A stretch of 64,000 nucleotides of DNA, from assembly GCF_000425385.1 (NCBI RefSeq), contig NZ_KE384360.1:68196-132195 (forward strand). Direction: 5' to 3'. Each line of letters begins with the position of its first letter. Within the stretch, counting starts at the first letter, position 1. This document shows positions 33,371 to 39,843 of the stretch, piece by piece. The stretch comes from Pseudoduganella violaceinigra DSM 15887. GTDB taxonomy: Bacteria > Pseudomonadota > Gammaproteobacteria > Burkholderiales > Burkholderiaceae_D. The notes beneath the pieces are model-generated. The model was not told the DNA's origin. It saw only the letters and a program-made list of their open reading frames with translations, and ran no database searches. A program made the translations under genes and the position numbers.

Positions 33371-33395
33371 ATATCGCTTAACTTTGAAAGGATAT
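33371..33395 (+). promoter_or_regulatory. ROSE-like RNA thermometer candidate hiding the ribosome site
   Basis: In the leader, ATATCGCTT (33371-33379) can pair with AAGGATAT (33388-33395), forming eight pairs with one bulged G. The right arm includes the AAGGA Shine-Dalgarno sequence. ROSE thermometers of small heat-shock genes are recognised by exactly such a UYGCU anti-SD strand with a bulged G. A further weak stem can form upstream (33341-33361). No structure probing is available; this is read from sequence. Confidence 0.6.
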
Positions 33396-33400
33396 TGAAA

Positions 33401-33853
33401 ATGCGTACTTTTGACCTGACCCCACTGTATCGTTCCGCCATCGGTTTTGACCGCCTGGCCCAGATGCTGAATGATGCGCATCGCAACGAGCAGCCAAGCT
33501 ACCCTCCGTACAATATCGAGCTGGTGTCGGAAGACGAGTACCGTATCGTGATGGCGCTGGCCGGCTTTGACCGCAGCGAAATCGATATCACGACCGAACG
33601 CGACTCCCTGATCGTCGTCGGCCGCAAGCAGAAAGACAGCCAGGAAAAGACTTTCCTGCACCGTGGCATCGCCTTCCGCGACTTCGAGCAGCGCTTCCAG
33701 TTGGCCAACCACGTGCGGGTGAACGGCGCCTCCTTCGACAACGGCATGCTCACCATCGAGCTGCAGCGCGAAGTGCCGGAGGCCCTGAAACCACGCAAGA
33801 TCGCGATTGACGGCGTGGTCAATCATGCTGCCCTGGAGCAAAAAGCGGCCTAA
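33401..33853 (+). CDS. Small heat-shock protein, Hsp20/IbpA type
   Basis: The 150-residue protein has the alpha-crystallin domain (about 35-125): YPPYNIELVSEDEYRIVMAL, GFDRSEIDITTERDSLIVVG, HRGIAFRDFEQRFQLANHV and GASFDNGMLTIELQRE. The N-terminus MRTFDLTPLYRSAIGFDRL is the IbpA signature. It binds unfolding proteins and holds them for DnaK/ClpB. Expression is probably both transcriptionally (sigma-32) and translationally (leader hairpin) heat-controlled. Confidence 0.95.
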   Translation: MRTFDLTPLYRSAIGFDRLAQMLNDAHRNEQPSYPPYNIELVSEDEYRIVMALAGFDRSEIDITTERDSLIVVGRKQKDSQEKTFLHRGIAFRDFEQRFQLANHVRVNGASFDNGMLTIELQREVPEALKPRKIAIDGVVNHAALEQKAA

Positions 33854-33870
33854 ACGCGTCTGCTCCTATG

Positions 33871-33897
33871 AAAAGGCCGGGTTTCCCGGCCTTTTTG
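33871..33897 (+). terminator. Intrinsic terminator of the small heat-shock gene
   Basis: AAAGGCCGGG (33872-33881) pairs with CCCGGCCTTT (33885-33894) around a three-base loop and is followed by more T residues. It isolates the heat-shock gene from the HtrA operon. Confidence 0.93.
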
Positions 33898-33971
33898 CAT
33901 TAAGACGCGTCTAAGTTTCATGCCGCATATTGGAGCCGTTGAGAAACGCCATTTTCATCAGGAGTCAAATC

Positions 33972-35453
33972 ATGCGCAACACCACTACCATGTTCCTCGC
34001 CCTGGCCACCGCCGGCGTCGTCGGTGCCGGTGCAGCCATCGCTGTCCAGCATAGCCAGGCCATCGCCGCCCCAGTCGCCGCCCTTTCCGCCCCGGCCAAC
34101 GCGGCCCAGGGCGCCCCGGCGCCCGTGCCGGCACCGATGATTTCCTTGCCTGACTTCAGCGTCATCGCCTCGCGCAATGGTCCGGCGGTTGTCAATATCA
34201 GCACGGTCGGCAGCACCAAGGAAGCCAATTTCCGCGGCGGCGATGACGATGCCGACAACGACCCCTTCTTCGAATTCTTCCGCCGCTTCCAGGGCCCCGG
34301 CCAGCGCGGCCGCGGCGGCGCCGTGCCCACCCATGGCGTGGGCTCCGGCTTCATCGTCAGCGCCGACGGCATCATCCTAACCAATGCCCACGTGGTGCGC
34401 GACGCCAATGAAGTGACGGTCAAGCTGACCGACCGCCGGGAATTCCGCGCCAAGGTGCTGGGCTCCGACCCGAAAACCGATGTGGCCGTGCTGAAGATCG
34501 AAGCCAGGAACCTGCCGGTGGTGCCGCTGGGCCGCTCCACCGACGTGAAGGTGGGCGAGTGGGTGCTGGCCATCGGTTCGCCGTTCGGCCTGGAAAACAC
34601 CGTCACCGCCGGCGTGGTGAGCGCCAAGGGCCGTTCCCTGCCGGACGACTCCAACGTGCCCTTCATCCAGACCGACGTGGCGATCAACCCGGGCAACTCG
34701 GGCGGTCCGCTGTTCAACACCAAGGGCGAAGTGATCGGCATCAATTCGCAGATCTATAGCCAAAGCGGCGGCTACCAGGGCCTGTCCTTCTCGATCCCGA
34801 TCGATGTGGCGACCCGCGTGCGCGACCAGATCGTCTCGACCGGCAAGGTGGTGCATGCGCGCCTGGGCGTGATGGTGCAGGAAGTGAACCAGGGCTTTGC
34901 CGATTCCTTCGACCTGGAGTCGCCGGAAGGCGCGCTGGTGTCGAATGTGGAGCGCGGCGGCCCGGCGGAAAAACTCGGCCTGAAGGCGGGCGACGTGATC
35001 CGCAAGATGAACGGCCAGAAGATTATCGCCTCGGGCGACCTGCCGGCGCTGGTGAGCCTGGCCATGCCCGGTGATAAAGTGGAGCTTGAAGTCTGGCGCC
35101 AGGGGAAAAACGTTACGCTGGAAGGCAAGCTGGGCAATGCCGCCGACCGCAATGTGGCGGCGCTGAAGAACGACGAGGCGGCGGCCAAGCTGCGCCTCGG
35201 CCTGGCGCTGCGCCAGCTGGACCCGCAGGAACGGCGCGAATCGGGCCTGCCGTCCGGCCTGCTGGTCGAGGATGCCGGCGGCGCCGCCGCCAGCGCCGGC
35301 GTGCAGCCGGGCGATGTGCTGTTGTCGGTGAACGGCCGTCCGGTCAATTCCGTGAACGATGTGCGCGACCTCGTGGCAAAATCCAGCAAATCGGTCGCGC
35401 TGCTGATCCAGCGCGGCGAGGACCGCATCTTTATCCCGGTGCGCCTCGGTTAA
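33972..35453 (+). CDS. Do/DegP-family periplasmic serine protease
   Basis: The 493-residue HtrA/MucD/DegP-type protease has an N-terminal export signal (MRNTTTMFLALATAGVVGAG), the catalytic His in ILTNAHVV, Asp in DPKTDVAVLKI and Ser in GNSGGPLFN, followed by two PDZ domains (about 270-360 and 390-490). It degrades misfolded envelope proteins. A start at 33930 is possible but ATG 33972 has AGGAG behind it. The two-component genes follow after 25 bases, suggesting one operon. Confidence 0.95.
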   Translation: MRNTTTMFLALATAGVVGAGAAIAVQHSQAIAAPVAALSAPANAAQGAPAPVPAPMISLPDFSVIASRNGPAVVNISTVGSTKEANFRGGDDDADNDPFFEFFRRFQGPGQRGRGGAVPTHGVGSGFIVSADGIILTNAHVVRDANEVTVKLTDRREFRAKVLGSDPKTDVAVLKIEARNLPVVPLGRSTDVKVGEWVLAIGSPFGLENTVTAGVVSAKGRSLPDDSNVPFIQTDVAINPGNSGGPLFNTKGEVIGINSQIYSQSGGYQGLSFSIPIDVATRVRDQIVSTGKVVHARLGVMVQEVNQGFADSFDLESPEGALVSNVERGGPAEKLGLKAGDVIRKMNGQKIIASGDLPALVSLAMPGDKVELEVWRQGKNVTLEGKLGNAADRNVAALKNDEAAAKLRLGLALRQLDPQERRESGLPSGLLVEDAGGAAASAGVQPGDVLLSVNGRPVNSVNDVRDLVAKSSKSVALLIQRGEDRIFIPVRLG

Positions 35454-35478
35454 TCCATAGAACAAGAAAGGTAAGACA

Positions 35479-36138
35479 ATGCGCCTCCTGCTGGTAGAAG
35501 ACGACACCATGATCGGCGAGGTAGTGCTCGACCTGCTGCGGGCAGAGCACTACGCCGTCGACTGGGTCAAGGATGGCGCCATGGCCGATACGGCCCTGCA
35601 GACCCAGACCTACGACCTGGTGCTGCTGGACCTGGGCCTGCCCAAGAAGGACGGGCTGGAAGTGCTGCGCTCCATGCGCGCCCGCAAGGAACTGACCCCG
35701 GTGCTGGTGGCCACCGCGCGCGACGCCGTGGAGCAGCGCATCGCGGGGCTGGACGCGGGCGCCGACGACTATGTGCTCAAGCCCTACGACCTGGACGAGC
35801 TGCTGGCCCGCATCCGCGCCTTGCTGCGCCGCGCCGCCGGGCGCGCCGAGCCGGTGTTCGAGCACAAGGGCGTCTCGATCAACCCGCAGACGCGCGAGGT
35901 GATCGCCAACGGCCAGCCGGTCAACCTGTCGGCGCGCGAGTGGGCGGTGCTGGAAGCGCTGATCGCGCGCCCCGGCATCGTCTTGTCGCGCGCCCAGCTG
36001 GAAGAAAAGCTGTACAGCTGGAAGGATGAAGTCAATTCCAACGCGGTCGAAGTGTACATCCACGGCTTGCGCAAGAAACTGGGGGCGGAACTGATCCAGA
36101 ACGTGCGCGGCCTCGGCTACATGGTCCCGAAAGCATGA
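35479..36138 (+). CDS. OmpR-type response regulator, QseB/PmrA class
   Basis: The 219-residue protein has a receiver domain with phosphoacceptor D51 (DLVLLDLGLP), K in VLKPYDL, and an OmpR-type winged helix (SAREWAVLEALI, VYIHGLRKKL). It lies between htrA and the sensor kinase gene, which overlaps it by four bases (ATGA), so all three are probably made together and the regulator may control envelope-stress or polymyxin/quorum-type targets. Exact stimulus unknown. Confidence 0.93.
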   Translation: MRLLLVEDDTMIGEVVLDLLRAEHYAVDWVKDGAMADTALQTQTYDLVLLDLGLPKKDGLEVLRSMRARKELTPVLVATARDAVEQRIAGLDAGADDYVLKPYDLDELLARIRALLRRAAGRAEPVFEHKGVSINPQTREVIANGQPVNLSAREWAVLEALIARPGIVLSRAQLEEKLYSWKDEVNSNAVEVYIHGLRKKLGAELIQNVRGLGYMVPKA

Positions 36139-37472
36139 TGATGGCGGTGCCGAAGGTCAATGTCACGCACTCGCTGCGCGGGCGCCTGCTATGGTTCCTG
36201 CTGGCGGCCATCACCACGGCCGCCGTGGCGCAGGCCATGATCGCCTACAGTTCGGCGCTCAGCGACGCCGACCAGATCTTCGACTACCACATGCAGCAGA
36301 TGGCCATGTCGCTGCGCAGCAATACGCCGATGGCGGCCAGCCACAACACCGACCCCAACGATCCGGGCAACGACGAGATGGTGGTGCAGGTCTGGACGCC
36401 GGACGGCATCCAGGTCTTCCGCTCGCTGTCCCGGGCCGAGCTGCCGCAGCGCGCGGTGCTGGGCTTTTCCAATGTGCGCGCGAACGGCACGACCTACCGC
36501 GTGTTTTCGGCGCAGTCCGCCAACCAGACCATCCAGATCGCCCAGGACCTGGCCGTGCGCAAGCGCATGGCCGGCACGCTGGCGCTGCGCACCGTCGGCC
36601 CGATCGCGCTGATGGCGCCGGTGCTCATGGTGGTGGTGTGGTGGGTGGTCTCCGGCTCGCTGGCGCCGGTGGCGCGCGTGCAGCGGCAGCTGGCCCTGCG
36701 CAAGGCCGACGACCTGTCCGAGGTGTCCGACGCCGACCTGCCGGACGAAGTGCGGCCCCTGGTGCAGGAACTGAACCTGCTGTTCTCGCGCGTGCAGACG
36801 GCGTTCGAGGCGCAGCAGAACTTCGTCGCCGACGCGGCGCACGAGCTGCGCACGCCGCTGGCGGCGCTCAAGCTGCAGATCCTCAGCCTGGCGCGCGCCG
36901 ATTGCAGCGAGGCGCGCGAGGTGGCGATCGGCCGCCTGTCGGCCGGGGTGGAACGCGCCTCGCGCCTGGTGGAGCAGCTGCTGGTGCTGGCGCGCACCGA
37001 GGCCGCCGACGCCAAGCTGGAACCGGTCAGCCTGACCGAGCTGGCCAAGCGCAGCGTGGGCGATATGGCCGGCGCGGCGCAGGCGCGCGGCATCGACCTG
37101 GGACTGGCGCGGGCCGAGGAGGCCAGCGTGCAGGGCCAGGGCGACGCCCTGCTGATCCTGTTGCGCAACCTGGTCGACAACGCCGTCAAGTACACCCCGG
37201 CCGGCGGCATGGTCGACGTTTCGGTGCTGGCGGCGGCCGAGGGCCAGGGCGCGCGGCTGGTGGTGGAGGACAGCGGCCCCGGCATCGCGCCGGAAGAGCG
37301 CGAGCGCGTCTTCAACCGCTTTTACCGCGTGCCGGGCAGCGAAGCCCAGGGCAGCGGGCTGGGTCTGGCCATCATCCGCGCCATCGCCGAACGGCACGGC
37401 GCCACGTTAACGCTGGACGCTTCCGAGCGCCTGGGCGGCCTGCAGGTGACGGTGGAGTTTGCCTCGCGCTAG
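36135..37472 (+). CDS. Sensor histidine kinase, QseC/PmrB class
   Basis: The 445-residue kinase has an N-terminal membrane helix (LLWFLLAAITTAAVAQAMIAY), a periplasmic sensor domain (about 40-155), a second helix (LMAPVLMVVVWWVV), a HAMP region, the phosphorylation box DAAHELRTPLAALKLQI and the ATPase N, G1 and G2 boxes (NLVDNAVKYT, EDSGPGIAPEER, GSGLGLAII). All catalytic boxes are intact. Partner of the regulator just upstream. Confidence 0.93.
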   Translation: MMMAVPKVNVTHSLRGRLLWFLLAAITTAAVAQAMIAYSSALSDADQIFDYHMQQMAMSLRSNTPMAASHNTDPNDPGNDEMVVQVWTPDGIQVFRSLSRAELPQRAVLGFSNVRANGTTYRVFSAQSANQTIQIAQDLAVRKRMAGTLALRTVGPIALMAPVLMVVVWWVVSGSLAPVARVQRQLALRKADDLSEVSDADLPDEVRPLVQELNLLFSRVQTAFEAQQNFVADAAHELRTPLAALKLQILSLARADCSEAREVAIGRLSAGVERASRLVEQLLVLARTEAADAKLEPVSLTELAKRSVGDMAGAAQARGIDLGLARAEEASVQGQGDALLILLRNLVDNAVKYTPAGGMVDVSVLAAAEGQGARLVVEDSGPGIAPEERERVFNRFYRVPGSEAQGSGLGLAIIRAIAERHGATLTLDASERLGGLQVTVEFASR

Positions 37473-37501
37473 AATGTCGTTTTTGACAAGTGGAGCAGGG
37501 C

Positions 37502-38632
37502 ATGCAGAAGATCGGTTTCTCGGGCACTTTGGATCCCATCACCAATGGCCACATGTGGGTCATTGGCGAAGCGCGTTCGCTGGCGGACGAAGTGGTCGTA
37601 TTCCTGTCCGAGAACTCCACCAAGGCGCCCAAATTCACCGCCGAGGAGCGCAAGGGCATCGTGCTGGCCAGCTGCGCCGAGCGGGGCTGGGGCAATGTCA
37701 GCGTGCAGATCGTGAAAAGCGAATACACGGCGCGCGTGGCCAAGCGCAACGGCGTCGACTACCTGATCCGCGGCATCCGCAGCACTGCCGATTTCGACTA
37801 TGAAAACCTGATCCAGCAAACCAATGTGGAAGTGATCGGCGGCGCCAAGACGCTGTTCGTGATGCCGCCGCGCGACCTGGGATCGGTCAGCTCCAGCTTC
37901 GTGAAAGCGCTGGAAGGCCCGGTGGGCTGGAACTGGACCATGAAGAAATTCGTGCCGGCCCCGGCCTACGAGGCCTGGATCCTGGCCTGGCTGCGCAAGG
38001 AATGGGACAGCCTGTGGCGCGAGCGTCCGCATTCGGCCGACTGGTTCGAGCGCCTGACCGGCGAGCAGGCTTACGGCGGCGCCGATCGCCATTACCACAA
38101 CCTCGACCATCTGGTGCACGGGCTGGCGGAAATCCGCGCCTGGGCCGCCAATACCGGCGCCTCGGCGGCCGATGTGGCGCTGGTGAAGGCCGCCTTCTGG
38201 TTCCACGATGCCGTGTATGCCCATGGCGCCGGCGATGTGACGAACGAGGAAGCCAGCGCCCGCCTGTGGCTGGGCAGCGGGCTGGAGCCGGACGCCGTGC
38301 GCGCCGACGAAGTGGCGACCCTGGTCCGCACCACCGACCACTTCCAGGGCGGCGCCATGGTGCATCCCCTGAAGGACACCATGCTGTCGGTGGACCTGGC
38401 CATCCTCGGCCAGGAAGCCGAGGTCTACCAGGCCTATGCGCGCGGCATCCGCGCCGAATACGCCCATGTGCCGGAAGAGCGCTACAACAGCCAGCGGGCC
38501 CAGGTCCTGGCCCACCTGCGGGGCAAGGCCGAGGCGGGCACGCTGTTCGCGGACCCCTTCTTCACCGATAACTACACGGCCGCGGCCATTGCGAACATGG
38601 GCGCGGAACTGGCCCTAATTGCCGGCCGTTAA
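37502..38632 (+). CDS. Fusion of CoaD-like adenylyltransferase and HD-domain phosphohydrolase
   Basis: The 376-residue protein has two parts. Residues about 1-160 are a phosphopantetheine adenylyltransferase-like domain: GTLDPITNGHMWVIG (TxGH nucleotide site), STKAPKFTAEER, YLIRGIRSTADFDYE and SVSSSFVKALEG, all intact. Residues about 165-376 are an HD-superfamily metal-dependent phosphohydrolase of the COG4339 type, with YHNLDHL, WFHDAVY and LSVDLAILG supplying the H-HD-D metal ligands. CoaD is normally a separate ~160-residue enzyme of coenzyme A synthesis; another coaD probably exists elsewhere. Start ATG 37502 lies seven bases after GGAG. Role of the fusion is unknown. Confidence 0.82.
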   Translation: MQKIGFSGTLDPITNGHMWVIGEARSLADEVVVFLSENSTKAPKFTAEERKGIVLASCAERGWGNVSVQIVKSEYTARVAKRNGVDYLIRGIRSTADFDYENLIQQTNVEVIGGAKTLFVMPPRDLGSVSSSFVKALEGPVGWNWTMKKFVPAPAYEAWILAWLRKEWDSLWRERPHSADWFERLTGEQAYGGADRHYHNLDHLVHGLAEIRAWAANTGASAADVALVKAAFWFHDAVYAHGAGDVTNEEASARLWLGSGLEPDAVRADEVATLVRTTDHFQGGAMVHPLKDTMLSVDLAILGQEAEVYQAYARGIRAEYAHVPEERYNSQRAQVLAHLRGKAEAGTLFADPFFTDNYTAAAIANMGAELALIAGR

Positions 38633-38806
38633 TGGACGCGCCAGGTCGAGCCAGAACAGCTCGACCTCCTCCAGCGCATTGGCCTTGGCGCATTTTTCGG
38701 AAACGGCACTGAGGATGAATTCCTCCGCCGACATCTGTTCTATCGGGGCCCATTTGGCGATTGCGGAAATAACGTCGCCGGCTAAGTGGATCGTCATTGC
38801 AGCCAT
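38615..38806 (-). CDS. Small ribbon-helix-helix-like protein
   Basis: The 63-residue product MAAMTIHLAGDVISAIAKWA... has a short beta strand (TIHLA) and two helices (VISAIAKWA and EEFILSAVSEKCAKA), the layout of CopG/Arc ribbon-helix-helix proteins, though the match is weak. GGAGGAGG lies four bases before its ATG but is paired in a hairpin (38811-38861). Its 3' end overlaps the CoaD-HD fusion gene by 18 bases, convergently. No toxin gene is adjacent, so an antitoxin role is doubtful. Confidence 0.6.
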   Translation of the reverse strand: MAAMTIHLAGDVISAIAKWAPIEQMSAEEFILSAVSEKCAKANALEEVELFWLDLARPLTAGN

Positions 38807-38810
38807 AGCA

Positions 38811-38861
38811 CCTCCTCCGAGTGGGTTGTGATTCCACCTTGCATCATTTGCCCGGAGGAGG
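38811..38861 (-). promoter_or_regulatory. Hairpin sequestering the ribosome site of the RHH-like gene
   Basis: On the minus strand CCTCCTCCG (38861-38853) is a perfect nine-base complement of CGGAGGAGG (38819-38811), the ribosome binding site of the small gene starting at 38806. The loop holds a second small stem (GTGG/CCAC). Folding would block translation, so this is a candidate riboregulator or autoregulatory site. Confidence 0.5.
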
Positions 38862-38996
38862 CTTTGCGGTATATCAAAGCGATTCAGAACTTCAGCAGCA
38901 GGCGTGCGAAGTCGCCCACACGTTCTCGTACCTGAAGCGGCGCCGACGTTCATTCCGCACCATGCCCGGTTCAAACGTGTCGTGCTCTGCCCCAAC

Positions 38997-39776
38997 TCAA
39001 ACGTAGTCCGCCGCCCCGCCGATCTGGATGTGTGCGCCGTCCAATTGCGTGCGCAGCAGGCAGGGTTGACCGAGCTGGGCGCCCTGGTAGAGGTCGAGCG
39101 AGCGGCCCAGGTGCAGCGTCAGCGCCCCAGCGGCCACGCCGGTGGCGCTGTCTTCCTTGGCGGGGTCCAGGTGGTTGAAGTTACGGCCCTCGAAGGCGCC
39201 GTCGGGGCGGCGGCACCAGGCATAGATGCCATTTACGCCGTGCTCCTGGCCCCATTCAAAGATCGCCGCCAGGTTCGGGCGCAAGGACTGCAGCGTGGCG
39301 CTGTCGGCCACTTCGACCAGTAGCTTGGGGCTGCCGACCGAGGCGACCGCGGGCGCCGAGACCAGCGGCAGGCCGGGCGCCGCCAGCAGGCGTTCGGCAA
39401 GGTCGGCCGGCGCAGCGGCATCCGGTGCCGGCTGGCGCGCCAGGCTGATGAAGGCCCCGGTGGCGCTGCGGGTCAGCACCAGTTCCTGGCCGCGCATGGC
39501 GCTGCGCACTGTGATCGGGCCGGGCGCATCGGCCAGCAGCACGCGGGCGGCGGCCAGGGTGGCATGCAGGCAGAGGGGAGAGCGCGTGTGCGGGTAGAAG
39601 TAGTCCAGTGTCCACGATGCGCCGCCGGTGCCCGGGTCGACGAATACGCTGGCGCTTTTATTGGCCGCCTTGGCAAAGGCTTGCCGGTCCTCGGCACGGA
39701 TGCCGCCAAGTATCACCAGGGCAGGATTGCCCGCGCCGGGGCGGGTGCCAAAACAGTTCAGCTCGTAAATAGTCAT
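38997..39776 (-). CDS. PhzF-family isomerase
   Basis: The 259-residue protein belongs to the PhzF/diaminopimelate-epimerase-like family: IYELNCFGTRPGAGNPALVI at the N-terminus, DYFYPHTRSPLCLHATLAAA with the conserved substrate loop, and FNHLDPAKEDSATGVAAGAL near the C-terminus. No phenazine genes are nearby, so it is a general PhzF-like isomerase of unknown substrate. MTIYELN at 39776 is chosen as start. Confidence 0.85.
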   Translation of the reverse strand: MTIYELNCFGTRPGAGNPALVILGGIRAEDRQAFAKAANKSASVFVDPGTGGASWTLDYFYPHTRSPLCLHATLAAARVLLADAPGPITVRSAMRGQELVLTRSATGAFISLARQPAPDAAAPADLAERLLAAPGLPLVSAPAVASVGSPKLLVEVADSATLQSLRPNLAAIFEWGQEHGVNGIYAWCRRPDGAFEGRNFNHLDPAKEDSATGVAAGALTLHLGRSLDLYQGAQLGQPCLLRTQLDGAHIQIGGAADYV

Positions 39777-39827
39777 CGGCGCAGGATACAACAGTGTGGC
39801 GCAGGGCGCCGGCGGTGGTGTAGAATG

Positions 39828-39843
39828 CTGTATGGGTATACAG
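39828..39843 (+). promoter_or_regulatory. LexA box overlapping the dnaE2 start
   Basis: CTGTATGGGTATACAG is a CTGT-N8-ACAG LexA operator. The dnaE2 ATG (39832) lies inside it, and TAGAAT (39821-39826) just upstream could be the -10. If so the message would be nearly leaderless. Confidence 0.85.

Noticed and set aside
38615-38806. Antitoxin of a toxin-antitoxin pair
   Set aside because: No toxin-like gene overlaps or follows; the neighbouring genes are the CoaD-HD fusion and a PhzF-like isomerase.
38871-38996. Rest of the gap between the small RHH-like gene and phzF
   Set aside because: I looked for a short gene and a promoter for the minus-strand gene; only a weak AT-rich patch is present, without a convincing coding frame.
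38997-39776. Phenazine biosynthesis locus
   Set aside because: Only a PhzF-family isomerase is present; no phzA-E or G genes are nearby and this family is widespread without phenazines.
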